A stretch of 64,000 nucleotides of DNA from positions 314,657-378,656 of the forward strand of contig NZ_JABAEB010000001.1 in NCBI RefSeq assembly GCF_012584455.1, written 5' to 3'. The position numbers and the translations under genes are program-made. Below the pieces are notes generated by a model. The model was given only the letters and a program-made list of their open reading frames with translations. It ran no database searches and was not told the DNA's origin. Numbering within the stretch: position 1 is the first letter of the stretch; every line of letters begins with the position of its first letter. Positions 29,850 through 40,718 of the stretch are shown one piece after another. The stretch comes from Shewanella oncorhynchi. Its GTDB lineage: Bacteria > Pseudomonadota > Gammaproteobacteria > Enterobacterales > Shewanellaceae.

Positions 29850-29884
29850 ATCTAACGAAAACTAAAAATCGGTTCTGGATGTGA

Positions 29885-30088
29885 ATGATGGCGAATTGGA
29901 TCACAAAAACATGGCAGGCTTATATTCATTGGTGCGACCGAATGGGGCTGACACCTGAAAATCGTCGCTGTTGCATGCCACGCCTTGAAGATCCTCCATT
30001 AGCGGTAAAATGCGTCAAAGCTTTGGTGGTTGACGAAACCGTATCACCACCTGAACCTCATTCAATTGGTAAATCGACCGCAGAGTGA
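29885..30088 (+). CDS. Small protein upstream of tatD, DUF5363-like
   Basis: A 67-residue basic protein (an ATG one codon later is possible). The N-terminus W-I-T-K-T-W-Q-A-Y-I-H-W-C-D and the core MGLTPENRRCCMPRLEDPP look like the small DUF5363 proteins I recall next to prfC/tatD in Vibrio; this identification is from memory. Three Cys in a short region are notable. It ends 10 bases before the tatD start, so the two are probably co-transcribed. Confidence 0.6.
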   Translation: MMANWITKTWQAYIHWCDRMGLTPENRRCCMPRLEDPPLAVKCVKALVVDETVSPPEPHSIGKSTAE

Positions 30089-30098
30089 GGCATTTACT

Positions 30099-30863
30099 GT
30101 GATTGATACCCACGCCCATTTGGATTTTGCTGAGTTTGATGTTGACCGCGACGATGTGGTGTTGCGAATGCACAGTGTTGGCGTAGATAATCTGATTATT
30201 CCCGGTGTGTCGCCGCAGCACTGGCACAAACAGCTCGCCGTTGCCGAACAATACCAAACTTATTTTGCCCTTGGTATTCATCCTTGGTTTTGTCCAGAGG
30301 ATGTTGATGCTGGGATCTTAGCATTAACATCTCAAGTTTCTGCGTTACTAGAATGTCCTCGCTTTGTTGCTATTGGTGAATGTGGCTTAGATAAGCTCTA
30401 TTCCTCAACGTGGCCTCAGCAGCTCGCATTTTTTGAGGCACAATTAGCTTTAGCTAAGTCCGTTAATCTGCCAGTTATTATTCATAGCGTAAAAGCACAT
30501 TCAGAGGTTTTAGAGTGTTTGAAAAAGTATCAATTGCCTAGAGGCGGTGTGATACATGCTTTTTCTGGCAGTACTGAAATTGCACTGGAATATATCAAAT
30601 TAGGTTTTAAGCTGGGAATTGGTGGTTTGATTATGAACCCTAATGCTAAAAAATTGCTCAAAACTGTCAGTGAATTACCACTTCAGCACTTCATACTTGA
30701 GACTGACTCTCCTGCAATGACACCGATAAATGTTACTGAAAAACGTAACCAGCCCGCTAACCTTGTTCTTTTTATAGACAAAATTGCCAATTTGCAAAAA
30801 AAATCAAGTGTTCTAATATCAGAACACTTGGTGTCGAATGTAATGCAACTGTTTGACCTTTAG
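30099..30863 (+). CDS. TatD family metal-dependent DNase/hydrolase
   Basis: A 254-residue TIM-barrel metallohydrolase of the TatD/YcfH/YjjV group. Metal ligands: IDTHAHLDF, GECGLDK (Glu), IHSVKAH, GVIHAFSGS and LETDSPAMTP (Asp). The GTG at 30099 has GAGG 9 bases upstream and gives the family N-terminus. The C-terminal end contains a perfect inverted repeat (30805-30830). Exact paralogue not assigned; YjjV-like is my best guess. Confidence 0.9.
   Translation: MIDTHAHLDFAEFDVDRDDVVLRMHSVGVDNLIIPGVSPQHWHKQLAVAEQYQTYFALGIHPWFCPEDVDAGILALTSQVSALLECPRFVAIGECGLDKLYSSTWPQQLAFFEAQLALAKSVNLPVIIHSVKAHSEVLECLKKYQLPRGGVIHAFSGSTEIALEYIKLGFKLGIGGLIMNPNAKKLLKTVSELPLQHFILETDSPAMTPINVTEKRNQPANLVLFIDKIANLQKKSSVLISEHLVSNVMQLFDL
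30805..30830 (-). terminator. Inverted repeat at the 3' end of the tatD gene
   Basis: Perfect 10-bp stem CAAGTGTTCT/AGAACACTTG with AATATC loop inside the coding sequence. The A8 run before it becomes a T run on the minus strand, so it resembles an intrinsic terminator for antisense transcription. Confidence 0.4.
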
Positions 30864-31039
30864 CTGTTTTTAAATAAACAGGTGTAGGTCGCACTAGCAT
30901 TCTGCACTAAGCGATTGAAATTAAACTCCAAAAATATGATCAAAACGACGATTTTCGACTTTTCCTCGGGTATAATCTGACTCGGAAATAGGTTGATTAA
31001 CAACATAATTAAAAAGTGTTAACAATAGGGTGATGGTTA

Positions 31040-32335
31040 ATGGATATATTAATGAGTTTAGTAGGGGTGGTCACCCTACTTGCGATAGGTTTCCTCCTAT
31101 CGAATAACAAAAAAGCAATTAATTTACGTACAGTGGGTGGCGCGTTAGCTATCCAAGCTGCCTTTGGTGGTTTTGTACTGTATGTTCCAGTTGGTAAAGA
31201 CATTCTGAAAGGGATGTCTGATGCGGTTTCTAGCGTTATTGGTTACGCACAAAACGGTATCGGTTTCCTGTTTGGTGATTTAGCTAACTTCAAACTTGGC
31301 TTTATCTTCGCAGTGAACGTGTTACCCGTTATTGTGTTCTTCTCTTCTCTGATTGCGGTTCTATATTACTTAGGCGTTATGCAGTGGATCATCCGTATCA
31401 TCGGTGGTGGTTTACAAAAAGCATTGGGCACAAGCCGTACTGAATCTATGTCAGCAACTGCTAACATCTTCGTTGGTCAGACTGAAGCCCCATTAGTGGT
31501 TCGCCCATTCATTCCAACTATGACGCAGTCTGAACTGTTTGCGATCATGGTGGGTGGTTTGGCATCAATCGCGGGTTCAGTATTGGCTGGTTACGCGCAG
31601 ATGGGTGTACCTATCGAATACTTAGTTGCCGCTTCATTTATGGCAGCACCAGGTGGTCTATTAATGGCTAAACTGATGCACCCTGAAACTGAAGCTGCTA
31701 AAAATGACATGAGCGATTTACCAGAAGATCCTGACAAACCAGCTAACGTGTTAGACGCTGCTGCTGCAGGTGCTTCATCTGGTATGCATTTAGCCTTAAA
31801 CGTAGGCGCTATGTTGTTAGCCTTCGTTGGTTTGATCGCTATGGTCAACGGCATTATTGGTGGTGTGGGTGGTTGGTTTGGCGTTGAAGGTTTAACACTT
31901 GAACTGATCCTTGGCTATGTGTTTATGCCATTAGCATTCCTTATCGGTGTGCCTTGGAATGAAGCATTAGTAGCAGGTTCTTTCATCGGTCAAAAGATCA
32001 TTGTTAACGAATTCGTTGCTTACTTAAACTTTGCTCCATATATCTCTGATGCTGCCACGGCTTGTACAGCAGTAGCTGCTGAAGTTGTTAAAGGCCTGCC
32101 GTTATGCGTTGCTGAAACTCAAGCTGTGATGACTCATAGAACACAAGCTATTATTTCGTTTGCTCTGTGTGGTTTCGCTAACTTGTCTTCAATCGCGATT
32201 CTGCTTGGTGGTTTAGGTGCTATGGCTCCTAACCGTCGTCATGATTTAGCTACAATGGGTATTCGTGCGGTTATCGCCGGCTCTTTAGCTAACTTAATGA
32301 GCGCAACACTTGCTGGTTTGTTCTTAGCTATCTAA
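31040..32335 (+). CDS. nupC: NupC family concentrative nucleoside transporter
   Basis: A 431-residue inner-membrane CNT-family symporter for nucleosides. About ten hydrophobic segments. Hallmarks: [46 protein letters not shown], where QTEAP is the substrate-binding signature, and the C-terminal NEFVAYLNF and [14 protein letters not shown]. The upstream region has a TATAAT at 30971 but no clear -35. It opens the nucleoside cluster with the OmpK channel and deoCABD. Confidence 0.93.
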   Translation: MDILMSLVGVVTLLAIGFLLSNNKKAINLRTVGGALAIQAAFGGFVLYVPVGKDILKGMSDAVSSVIGYAQNGIGFLFGDLANFKLGFIFAVNVLPVIVFFSSLIAVLYYLGVMQWIIRIIGGGLQKALGTSRTESMSATANIFVGQTEAPLVVRPFIPTMTQSELFAIMVGGLASIAGSVLAGYAQMGVPIEYLVAASFMAAPGGLLMAKLMHPETEAAKNDMSDLPEDPDKPANVLDAAAAGASSGMHLALNVGAMLLAFVGLIAMVNGIIGGVGGWFGVEGLTLELILGYVFMPLAFLIGVPWNEALVAGSFIGQKIIVNEFVAYLNFAPYISDAATACTAVAAEVVKGLPLCVAETQAVMTHRTQAIISFALCGFANLSSIAILLGGLGAMAPNRRHDLATMGIRAVIAGSLANLMSATLAGLFLAI

Positions 32336-32682
32336 GTAACAACAGCAGGGGGAAACCCCACTAACTGGGTCCTGACCATGCAGGGCAGGGCCTAAGTTAA
32401 TTCAACCATTTTCCAGTAGTGATTCCTGTAGTGAATAGTTTCTCCAATTGAAAGACACAGAATGCAACCGAAGTGTAGCTGTCATTCTGTCTTAAATGTC
32501 GTGAGTCTACGCTTACGTTAATTAATCGTAATGCAGAAGTCGCGACTTTGTTCACAATTAAGAATTTTGTGTTTGTGATTTTACGCTAGATTATTGAGAT
32601 TTTTTTTAATCTAGGTAGAATGCGAACGCCACAAAAAGAACGCTACCCTCGATGGTAGCAAACAAGATAAATGGGGTTGATG
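32336..32682. other. Gap between nupC and the OmpK gene
   Basis: 347 bases without a plausible gene. Just after nupC there is a GGGG-AAA-CCCC element and a GC-rich imperfect hairpin (GGTCCT with AGGGCC, about 32368-32393) without a T tract. A TGTGA half-site near 32575 could be part of a CRP site, but the other half is poor. Confidence 0.4.
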
Positions 32683-33591
32683 ATGAAAAACGTTAAAACT
32701 TTAGCTTTAGCCGCTACTGCAGTAGCAGCAATCTCTGGCAACGCATTTGCTGCTGATCGTTCAGATATATATGCAACTGACTACAAGTGGATGCAGTTCA
32801 ACGCTATGTATGCAATTGATGAACACCCAATTGCTCCAGGTGCCGATGCAGAACATAACTACCTTGAAATGGAGTTTGGTGGACGTAAAGGTGTTGTTGA
32901 CTTATATGGTTATGTTGATGTGTTCAATTTAGCCAATAGCGGTTCTGGCGATAAAGTTGCTGGTTCAAGCAAGATGTTTATGAAATTTGCTCCACGTTTT
33001 TCACTGGATGCAATCACTGGCTTAGATCTTTCAGTTGGTCCAATTCAAGAAGTGTACTTTTCTACTCTATTTAACTGGGGCGGTGGTGCACTCAAAGGGC
33101 AAAGCATTTCTTTTGATGTAGAGGATCATCCTGGTCCACAAAAAATCAATAACCCAGGTGATGTAAACATGTCTTTCTGGGGTATTGGTGCTGACGTTAT
33201 GGTACCTTGGTTAGGTAAAACTGGCATGAACTTATATGCCACTTACGATATCAATGCTAAGGATTGGAATGGTTATCAGTTCTCTGCTAACTGGTTCAAA
33301 CCTTTCTACTTCTTTGATAACAAGAGCTTCCTGTCATTCCAAGGTTATGTTGATTATCAATTTGGTGCTGATGAAGTAAATGCTTATGACACAAATGGCA
33401 TTTATCAGAATACGACTTTCACTACTAACGGTGGCAACGTGTTCTTTGGCCTATACTGGCATTCAGATAACTATGCTCTAGGTTATGGTCTGAAAGGCTT
33501 TAAAGATGTTTACCTGCTTAAAGACGGTGGCACTTTTGGTCTAGATACTACTGGCTGGGCACATTATTTCACTGCTACTTACAAGTTCTAA
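32683..33591 (+). CDS. Nucleoside-specific outer membrane channel, OmpK/Tsx family
   Basis: A 302-residue outer-membrane beta-barrel. Signal peptide at 1-23 ending NAFA. Alternating aromatic beta strands and the Tsx-like DYKWMQFNAMYAIDE start and HYFTATYKF end with terminal Phe identify the OmpK/Tsx family, which passes nucleosides. The ATG at 32683 is chosen for GGGG at 6-base spacing; ATGs at 32680 and 32671 are in frame. Between nupC and deoC, so likely the outer-membrane step of nucleoside uptake. Confidence 0.9.
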   Translation: MKNVKTLALAATAVAAISGNAFAADRSDIYATDYKWMQFNAMYAIDEHPIAPGADAEHNYLEMEFGGRKGVVDLYGYVDVFNLANSGSGDKVAGSSKMFMKFAPRFSLDAITGLDLSVGPIQEVYFSTLFNWGGGALKGQSISFDVEDHPGPQKINNPGDVNMSFWGIGADVMVPWLGKTGMNLYATYDINAKDWNGYQFSANWFKPFYFFDNKSFLSFQGYVDYQFGADEVNAYDTNGIYQNTTFTTNGGNVFFGLYWHSDNYALGYGLKGFKDVYLLKDGGTFGLDTTGWAHYFTATYKF

Positions 33592-33613
33592 TCTCTTGTA
33601 ATCATTGCTTGTT

Positions 33614-33645
33614 GGAGCCGCATTATGCGGCTCCATCTTTAGTTT
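33614..33645 (+). terminator. Terminator of the OmpK gene
   Basis: Perfect 9-bp stem GGAGCCGCA/TGCGGCTCC with TTA loop, followed by ATCTTTAGTTTT. Confidence 0.75.
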
Positions 33646-34012
33646 TACCATGAGTCTTTATCTAAGCCTATTAGGCTAATAAGTGGGTTTATATAAAGGT
33701 TTGTGTTTTTCTCGCGCTAAAATGGATTTTTCGCGGAAAAGTAGGAGCAAGATTTTATTCGTATCCTCTCTTCCGGTCTTCAAGGATTCAAGTCGTGGTC
33801 ACTTATAAGTTATTTTAAGTGTCAGGATGCCTATTGCTCTTTATGACTTAGGCAAGATTGAATACCTACAACAAGGTAGTTTGTACAAGCAAATTACTCG
33901 GCACCGCCTGAAGGCCCGGCCATATAAAAATAATCAAAATAATGCCACCTCTCAAGCGTTGCTTTTATGCGACTGATTTCTATTCATTTAATTTTTATTT
34001 TGGAGAGCTATT
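33646..34012. other. Upstream region of deoC
   Basis: About 370 bases with no plausible gene. It contains a palindromic TTTTTCGCGGAAAA at about 33729-33742 that could be an operator, and should hold the deo promoter. I could not identify a convincing CRP or CytR site. TGGAGAG precedes the deoC start. Confidence 0.4.
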
Positions 34013-34783
34013 ATGACTGATTTAAAAAAAGCAGCACAACGCGCCATTGAGTTAATGGACTTAACGACTTTGAATGATGACGACACAGATCAAAAAGTGA
34101 TCGACCTGTGCCACAAAGCGAAAACGGCTGCGGGTAATACTGCCGCTATCTGCATTTACCCACGTTTCATCCCGATTGCACGCAAGACGCTAGATGAAAT
34201 CGGTGCTGAAGATATCCAAATCGCCACTGTGACTAACTTTCCCCATGGCAATGATGACATTGCCATTGCTGTGCTAGAAACTCGCGCCGCTGTTGCCTAT
34301 GGTGCTGACGAAGTTGACGTGGTATTCCCATACCGCGCACTGATAGAAGGCAATGAAACAATTGGTTTTGAATTAGTTAAAGCCTGTAAAGAAGCCTGTG
34401 GTGAAGTCTTGTTAAAAGTCATCATCGAATCTGGCGTGTTAGCTGATCCTGCGCTTATCCGCCGTGCATCTGAGCTTTCAATCGATGCGGGTGCTGACTT
34501 TATTAAAACATCTACTGGTAAAGTGCCTGTAAACGCCACACTTGAAGCGGCTGAAATCATGTTAACTGTGATCAGCGAGAAGAATACCCAAGTAGGCTTC
34601 AAGCCTGCCGGTGGTGTGCGTGATGCTGCACAAGCGGCTGAATTCCTCGGTGTTGCTGAGCGTATTTTAGGTGCTGACTGGGTTTCACCACGTACCTTTA
34701 GATTTGGTGCTTCAAGTTTACTAAACAGCTTGTTACACACACTAGAATTAGCTGATGCGCCTAAGCCGACTCAAGGCTATTAA
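34013..34783 (+). CDS. deoC: Deoxyribose-phosphate aldolase DeoC
   Basis: A 256-residue class I aldolase that splits deoxyribose-5-phosphate into acetaldehyde and glyceraldehyde-3-phosphate. TIM-barrel motifs: [37 protein letters not shown], the Schiff-base Lys in FIKTSTGK, and [10 protein letters not shown] with the second catalytic Lys. Length close to E. coli (259). First gene of deoCABD. Confidence 0.97.
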   Translation: MTDLKKAAQRAIELMDLTTLNDDDTDQKVIDLCHKAKTAAGNTAAICIYPRFIPIARKTLDEIGAEDIQIATVTNFPHGNDDIAIAVLETRAAVAYGADEVDVVFPYRALIEGNETIGFELVKACKEACGEVLLKVIIESGVLADPALIRRASELSIDAGADFIKTSTGKVPVNATLEAAEIMLTVISEKNTQVGFKPAGGVRDAAQAAEFLGVAERILGADWVSPRTFRFGASSLLNSLLHTLELADAPKPTQGY

Positions 34784-34967
34784 TTGCAAACTATCGCTGA
34801 TTAATACTATCAGCGTATAGCGAGCCTAATTAAGTGTGACCTAAATCTATTTGGCAAACTCAAAACTTCGATAGTATGAACTTGTAATATTGCTACAGTT
34901 TTGATGTTTCATTGCAAAGATAAGCACTAGCGACAGGGTTGTTAGTGCCTATCTTGGAGGCAGTATC

Positions 34968-36299
34968 ATGTTTCTAGCTCAAGAGATTATTCGTAAAAAA
35001 CGTAATGGTTTAGCGCTAAGTTCCGCAGAAATACAGTTTTTTGTTCAAGGTATCACTACTAACGCAGTGTCCGAAGGTCAGATTGCCGCATTAGGCATGG
35101 CTGTGTACTTTAATGACATGAATATGGATGAAAGAATCGCTTTAACGACAGCGATGCGTGATTCTGGCACTGTACTTAATTGGCAGTCATTGGGACTCAA
35201 TGGCCCTGTTATCGACAAACACAGCACTGGCGGTGTGGGCGATGTGATTAGCCTTATGCTTGGCCCTATGGCTGCGGCTTGTGGTGGTTATGTGCCTATG
35301 ATTTCTGGGCGTGGCCTAGGTCATACGGGCGGCACGCTCGATAAGTTTGATGCCATTCCGGGTTATCAAACTGAGCCATCAAGTGAATTGTTCCGCAAAG
35401 TGGTTAAAGAAGTCGGGGTGGCGATTATTGGCCAAACGGGCGATCTCGTCCCTGCCGATAAACGCTTCTATTCTATCCGCGATAATACTGCCACCGTTGA
35501 ATCTATTTCCCTCATCACAGCATCGATTCTGTCTAAGAAATTAGCTTGTAATTTAGATGCGTTGGCGATGGACGTAAAAGTTGGTAGTGGCGCTTTCATG
35601 CCAACCTATGAGGCATCGGAAGAATTAGCTCGCAGTATTGCAGCTGTTGCTAATGGCGCGGGTACTAAAACGACGGCTTTACTTACCGATATGAATCAAG
35701 TGCTTGCATCTTGTGCAGGTAACGCGGTTGAAGTGAAAGAAGCCATCGACTTTTTAACGGGTGCTTACCGTAACCCGCGTTTATATGAAGTCACTATGGG
35801 TCTTTGTGCTGAGATGCTGCTTCTAGGCGGCCTTGCAAGTAATGAAGCCGACGCTCGCGCTAAACTGAATCGTGTACTCGACAATGGTCGCGCTGCAGAA
35901 CTCTTTGGCAAGATGGTGTCGGGTCTTGGTGGTCCAGTCGATTTTGTTGAAAACTACAATAAATACCTACCGCAATCACAAATTATTCGCCCAGTTTTTG
36001 CCGATATGCAAGGTTATGCCTATAGCATGGATACCCGTGAGTTAGGTTTAGCGGTTGTGACCTTAGGTGGCGGCCGCCGTAAGCCCGGTGATGCACTAGA
36101 CTATAGTGTTGGCTTAACTCAAGTGTGTGCTTTAGGCGATAAAGTAGATTCATCGACTCCGATTGCCGTTATCCATGCACAGTCTGAAGCCGCCTTTGCT
36201 GAAGCAGAACTTGCGGTGAAAAAAGCGATTCACATTGGTGAAACCGCTCCAGAAAAAACACCTGAGATCTATGCCTATATTCGTGCATCGGATCTTTAA
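34968..36299 (+). CDS. deoA: Thymidine phosphorylase DeoA
   Basis: A 443-residue enzyme converting thymidine and phosphate to thymine and deoxyribose-1-phosphate. Signature [43 protein letters not shown], and substrate residues in [27 protein letters not shown] Shine-Dalgarno. 184 bases after deoC, so an internal promoter is possible, and 9 bases before deoB. Confidence 0.97.
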   Translation: MFLAQEIIRKKRNGLALSSAEIQFFVQGITTNAVSEGQIAALGMAVYFNDMNMDERIALTTAMRDSGTVLNWQSLGLNGPVIDKHSTGGVGDVISLMLGPMAAACGGYVPMISGRGLGHTGGTLDKFDAIPGYQTEPSSELFRKVVKEVGVAIIGQTGDLVPADKRFYSIRDNTATVESISLITASILSKKLACNLDALAMDVKVGSGAFMPTYEASEELARSIAAVANGAGTKTTALLTDMNQVLASCAGNAVEVKEAIDFLTGAYRNPRLYEVTMGLCAEMLLLGGLASNEADARAKLNRVLDNGRAAELFGKMVSGLGGPVDFVENYNKYLPQSQIIRPVFADMQGYAYSMDTRELGLAVVTLGGGRRKPGDALDYSVGLTQVCALGDKVDSSTPIAVIHAQSEAAFAEAELAVKKAIHIGETAPEKTPEIYAYIRASDL

Positions 36300-36308
36300 G
36301 GAAGAATT

Positions 36309-37523
36309 ATGAAACGTACCATTATTATGATGTTGGACTCCTTTGGAGTCGGTGCTTCTGCTGATGCAGCAAGCTTTGGTGATGTCGGTTCTGATACCTT
36401 TGGTCATATTGCTAAAGCATGTGCCGAAGGCAAAGCCGATATTGGCCGCGAAGGTCCGCTGAAATTACCTAACTTAGCGCGCTTAGGTTTAGGCCATGCG
36501 GCGATGGAAAGTACTGGCGCCTTTGCTTCCGGTTTTGGCGATAATGTTGAGCTGATTGGTGCTTATGGTCATGCACAAGAGTTAAGTTCGGGTAAAGATA
36601 CGCCGAGCGGTCACTGGGAGATGGCGGGCGTGCCCGTACTATTCGAGTGGGGTTATTTCAGCGAGCACCAAAATTCTTTCCCTAAAGAACTGACGGATAA
36701 GATCTTAGCCCGTGCAGGTCTGGATGGATTCTTAGGTAATTGCCATGCCTCAGGTACAACCATTTTAGAAGAGTTAGGCGAAGAGCACATGCGCTCTGGC
36801 AAGCCTATTTTCTACACCTCTGCTGATTCAGTATTCCAAATCGCTTGTCATGAAGAAACCTTCGGTTTAGACAATCTCTATCGTCTTTGCGAAATAACCC
36901 GTGAAGAGTTAGAGCCTTACAACATAGGTCGCGTCATTGCTCGTCCATTTGATGGTACTGGTCCAAGTGATTTTGCCCGTACCGGCAATCGTAAGGATTA
37001 TTCGCTCGCGCCACCGGCAAAAACTGTACTCGATAAGCTGAAAGAGGCTGGCGGTGAAGTGGTGAGTGTAGGCAAGATTGCCGACATTTATGCTTACTGT
37101 GGTATCACTAAAAAAGTGAAGGCGAACGGCTTAGAAGCACTTTTCGATGCGACCTTAGCTGAAGTGAAATCTGCGGGTGATAACACTATAGTGTTTACTA
37201 ACTTCGTTGATTTCGACTCTCACTACGGTCATCGCCGTGATGTTGCTGGCTATGCCAAAGGGCTGGAATATTTCGATGCCCGTTTGCCTGAAATGCTCGC
37301 ATTATTAGGTGAAAATGATCTGCTGATTTTAACGGCGGATCACGGTTGCGATCCAACATGGCAAGGCACGGATCATACCCGTGAATATGTGCCAGTATTA
37401 GCCTTTGGCGCTGGATTGAAAGCGGGATCGCTGGGTCGTCGTAATAGCTTTGCTGATATCGGCCAATCTATTGCGAGCCACTTTAAGCTTGAACCTATGG
37501 CCTATGGCGAATCGTTCCTTTAG
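36309..37523 (+). CDS. deoB: Phosphopentomutase DeoB
   Basis: A 404-residue alkaline-phosphatase-superfamily enzyme that converts (deoxy)ribose-1-phosphate to the 5-phosphate. Metal residues in [23 protein letters not shown] (Thr nucleophile), [12 protein letters not shown] and [19 protein letters not shown]. 9 bases after deoA with AAGGAAGA as ribosome site. Confidence 0.97.
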   Translation: MKRTIIMMLDSFGVGASADAASFGDVGSDTFGHIAKACAEGKADIGREGPLKLPNLARLGLGHAAMESTGAFASGFGDNVELIGAYGHAQELSSGKDTPSGHWEMAGVPVLFEWGYFSEHQNSFPKELTDKILARAGLDGFLGNCHASGTTILEELGEEHMRSGKPIFYTSADSVFQIACHEETFGLDNLYRLCEITREELEPYNIGRVIARPFDGTGPSDFARTGNRKDYSLAPPAKTVLDKLKEAGGEVVSVGKIADIYAYCGITKKVKANGLEALFDATLAEVKSAGDNTIVFTNFVDFDSHYGHRRDVAGYAKGLEYFDARLPEMLALLGENDLLILTADHGCDPTWQGTDHTREYVPVLAFGAGLKAGSLGRRNSFADIGQSIASHFKLEPMAYGESFL

Positions 37524-37614
37524 GCAAATTAGCATTTATTTCGATTTGGCGGCTGACATTTGCCGTCAGTAAACAAAGACTTAAGTCTTAATAAAATAAA
37601 CAGGGGTTATTTCG

Positions 37615-38325
37615 ATGGCAACACCACACATTAATGCTGTAGAGGGCGCATTCGCTGAGACAATGCTGTTTCCAGGCGATCCATTACGTGCAAAATATAT
37701 TGCTGAAACATTCTTAGAAAATGTTGAGCAAGTGACTGATGTTCGAAACATGCTAGGTTTTACTGGTACTTACAAAGGTAAGCGTATTTCAGTAATGGGT
37801 TCTGGCATGGGTATTCCTTCATGCTCTATCTATGCAACTGAATTAATTCGTGATTACGGCGTTAAGAACCTGATCCGTGTGGGTACTTGTGGTGCGATCA
37901 GCACTGACGTTAAAGTACGTGACGTGATCATCGGTATGGGTGCATGTACTGACTCAGCGGTTAACCGTTTACGTTTTAAAGGCCAAGATTTTGCCGCTAT
38001 CGCTAACTATGAGCTGATGAATGCGGTTATCGAATCTGCGAAAGTTCGTGGCACTAAAGTTCGCGTAGGTAATATTTTCTCTGCGGACCTGTTCTACACT
38101 CCTGATCCACAAATGTTTGACGTGATGGAGAAGATGGGCGTATTAGGCGTAGAAATGGAAGCGGCTGGTTTGTACGGCGTTGCCCATGAGTTTGGTGCGC
38201 GTGCCCTGTGCGTTGTGACTGTATCTGATCATATCCGCACCGGTGAAAAGACTTCTGCAGAAGAACGTCAAACCACATTCAATGACATGATCATCATGAC
38301 ATTAGAAGCGGCGATTACACTCTAA
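37615..38325 (+). CDS. deoD: Purine-nucleoside phosphorylase DeoD
   Basis: A 236-residue hexameric PNP of the bacterial type. Signatures: [38 protein letters not shown] and [14 protein letters not shown] (Met/Glu substrate residues), and the catalytic Asp in SDHIRTGE. Converts purine (deoxy)nucleosides to base and sugar-1-phosphate, feeding DeoB. Last gene of the deo operon. Confidence 0.97.
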   Translation: MATPHINAVEGAFAETMLFPGDPLRAKYIAETFLENVEQVTDVRNMLGFTGTYKGKRISVMGSGMGIPSCSIYATELIRDYGVKNLIRVGTCGAISTDVKVRDVIIGMGACTDSAVNRLRFKGQDFAAIANYELMNAVIESAKVRGTKVRVGNIFSADLFYTPDPQMFDVMEKMGVLGVEMEAAGLYGVAHEFGARALCVVTVSDHIRTGEKTSAEERQTTFNDMIIMTLEAAITL

Positions 38326-38347
38326 CTGTGTAAGAGTGTGCTACTGC

Positions 38348-38377
38348 AAAAAGGGTTCGCATTGCGAGCCCTTTTTT
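38348..38377 (+). terminator. Terminator of the deo operon
   Basis: Stem AAAAGGGTTCGC/GCGAGCCCTTTT (one G-T pair) with ATT loop and a T6 tract. Confidence 0.88.
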
Positions 38378-38508
38378 ATGCTAATTTTTAGCGGCTGTTC
38401 TATTCGACTTTGTTATTAATGGTTTGGTTATTAGAAATTGGTTGTTTATGGCTTATCTAGAGCTTAGCTATCTAGGTGTAGTGATTTTCCTATCTATTGA
38501 GATCGAGA

Positions 38509-39579
38509 TTAACCTGTTGAATCTGTGTCGAGATCACTTGGTTCACTGGGTGTTTTTGGCGTCGAGGTTTCGGCCGCAGCGGCTGTTGCTTTAGTCGCGT
38601 GTTTTACCCGACGGACACTTTTGACTTTAGGTTTAACCTTAACAGGTACCACTTGTTCCGCATCGTTTGCCGCGTTTTCAACTGTTGTATTATCCTGCAA
38701 TTCCAATGATTTTTCTGACGTTTTTTCGGCCTTAGTTTGCACGCTGGTCTGAGTGAGCTTATCGGTATTTGCCTCTGTCACTGCTTTTGGTGCCTTAGTG
38801 GGCTTAGTCGCTTTCTCTTGTGGGTTATCAGTGGTAGCCACCGGTTGATCTTCGGTTAGCTCTTGCGCCAAACCATCATTAACACTTTCTGATGGCTCTT
38901 TAGCTAATGATCGTTTCTCAGGTTTTTTCGGCGCTTGACGCAACTTAACCCGAAAGCGACGGCGGTCGAAGTCGGCACGTTTGAAAGACAAAGAGCGCGA
39001 AAGTAACATACCAATCAAGCCTGCAACCAACAGCATGATTTGTTGTTGCTCCATGTTTAAATTATGGGCTTCTTTGATTTCGTTGAAAAATAACTTGGTA
39101 TCAAGCCTGACTTCGACATAACCTAGATTTTTCCCTTCTTGGATCACGGGCTCTACATAGGGAGGATATTTGCTTAGCAGCAAATTCATTTCTTCCGAGT
39201 CAGGATCAACTACATCCTTAGTGATGCTTTGAGCGAAGGATAGCCGCATGCCTTGGTCACTGAAGATGGCGGCGGACATCACTTTAGGATCTTCCACTAA
39301 AGCGCTGGCGAGCCATTGCAACTGCTCATCATTTTGCAGTTGTAGCGCGGGCGCGGCACCATAAGCGGTTTGCTGTACCAGTAATCTGGCCATCTTTTGA
39401 GTTTGGGACTTTAGAAGCAACTGACCTTGTAGTAGGCTTGTCTGCCACAATTGCACTAAGCCGAATATTAAGGCGAAGGCGGCGGCAATTTGGATCAGTC
39501 TACTGATTTTATGGCTTTTCTTTAGCCCTTTAAGATATAACACTTTGACCCTTAAAATGTAGAGCGCTTGCCTAATCAT
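38509..39579 (-). CDS. YtjB/Smp (AhpA)-family membrane protein with long polar tail
   Basis: A 356-residue membrane protein divergent from serB, the same arrangement as ytjB (smp) and serB in E. coli. TM1 at about 28-46, a periplasmic domain to about 178 with QQTAYGAAPALQLQND and the acidic DPDSEE, and TM2 at about 180-195 followed by a basic patch. The last about 140 residues are Lys/Thr/Glu/Pro/Ala-rich and probably disordered, longer than in E. coli. Function in the family is not settled. Confidence 0.85.
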   Translation of the reverse strand: MIRQALYILRVKVLYLKGLKKSHKISRLIQIAAAFALIFGLVQLWQTSLLQGQLLLKSQTQKMARLLVQQTAYGAAPALQLQNDEQLQWLASALVEDPKVMSAAIFSDQGMRLSFAQSITKDVVDPDSEEMNLLLSKYPPYVEPVIQEGKNLGYVEVRLDTKLFFNEIKEAHNLNMEQQQIMLLVAGLIGMLLSRSLSFKRADFDRRRFRVKLRQAPKKPEKRSLAKEPSESVNDGLAQELTEDQPVATTDNPQEKATKPTKAPKAVTEANTDKLTQTSVQTKAEKTSEKSLELQDNTTVENAANDAEQVVPVKVKPKVKSVRRVKHATKATAAAAETSTPKTPSEPSDLDTDSTG

Positions 39580-39622
39580 AATTGATTCTGAGTGAGCCCG
39601 ATAGTTGGAGAATTTAAGTCCG

Positions 39623-40603
39623 ATGGAAAGCTTGAACCAAGATGCGCTTTTTTTGTGGTTAGTCTCTGACCATTCCCCAAGGTTTGAACGCCAAGGGCAA
39701 GTGTTTGAACGTTATCAAGAGTCAGCAAACCCCGCAGGTGTTTCACGTGTGCGAATTATTTATCAAGATGCCGTGGTAGAGGCGACAATATCGGCATGGA
39801 TAGCGCAATTACCTCAGTCTAACGTTATCGGTATTGCTCATATCGAACGCCAAGTTGGTTTACATTGTATCGAGTTGGCACTGGTAAATTTGCCTTCTCA
39901 GGCGCAGTTAGCGGCATTCCCGCAATCTTTAGCTGAACTGCATGTCATCAATTTTGATTTGCCTCGCTTGAATCAGCCCGGTTTATTAGTGATGGATATG
40001 GATTCAACGGCGATTCAGATTGAATGCATTGATGAATTAGCGGCTATGGCGGGCGTTGGCGAGCGCGTGGCGGCGATTACTGAACGTGCTATGCAAGGTG
40101 AGCTTGATTTTGAGCAGAGTCTGCGTCAGCGTGTGGCACAGCTTAAGGGCGCCGATGCCAGTATTATCACGACCTTGTGCGACAACTTGCCTTTGATGCC
40201 AGGGCTTGAGCTTATGCTTTTAGAGCTTAAATCCCATGGCTGGCGTTTAGTGGTGGCATCTGGCGGCTTTACGCCTTTTGTTGGCCATTTAAGGCAGCTT
40301 CTAAACTTAGATGCGGCCTTTGCTAATGAGTTAGTGATCACTGACGGTAAACTTGCGGGGGAAGTAACAGGTAAAGTTGTGGATGCGCAGTTTAAAGCAG
40401 ATGTGGTTGAGCGTTGCAGTGAGCAGTGGCAAATTCCAAAAGGCCAAAGAGTCGCGATCGGCGATGGCGCGAATGATATTCCTATGGTGATGGCAGCGGA
40501 TTTTGGTATCGCTTTCCATGCCAAACCTAAGCTGGCAGCGGCGGCGGATGCCAATATTCGCCATCTCGACCTGCGGGTTCTACCTTATCTGCTACAAATC
40601 TAG
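39623..40603 (+). CDS. serB: Phosphoserine phosphatase SerB
   Basis: A 326-residue HAD-superfamily enzyme making L-serine from O-phosphoserine. The catalytic motif DMDSTAIQIECIDELA, motif II VVASGGFTPF and motif IV AIGDGANDIPMVMAADFGIAFHAKP are intact. The N-terminal about 110 residues form the regulatory-type domain seen in E. coli SerB (322 residues). The ATG at 39623 is preferred; the frame opens at a TTG at 39605. Confidence 0.96.
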   Translation: MESLNQDALFLWLVSDHSPRFERQGQVFERYQESANPAGVSRVRIIYQDAVVEATISAWIAQLPQSNVIGIAHIERQVGLHCIELALVNLPSQAQLAAFPQSLAELHVINFDLPRLNQPGLLVMDMDSTAIQIECIDELAAMAGVGERVAAITERAMQGELDFEQSLRQRVAQLKGADASIITTLCDNLPLMPGLELMLLELKSHGWRLVVASGGFTPFVGHLRQLLNLDAAFANELVITDGKLAGEVTGKVVDAQFKADVVERCSEQWQIPKGQRVAIGDGANDIPMVMAADFGIAFHAKPKLAAAADANIRHLDLRVLPYLLQI

Positions 40604-40677
40604 GTTATTCATTTATTTAAATATAAGTCTGGATAGAGACTGAGTTAGAGCAATGACTCTTGTCTTTTATTGATGAG

Positions 40678-40709
40678 CTGGTAGTTTAGGGATATTGATA
40701 AACTACCAG
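40678..40709 (+). terminator. Perfect hairpin between serB and the hydrolase gene
   Basis: Perfect 11-bp stem CTGGTAGTTTA/TAAACTACCAG with a 10-base loop, followed by TGACTTATTTT. It could end serB or fold just before the downstream TTG start. Confidence 0.55.
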
Positions 40710-40718
40710 TGACTTATT

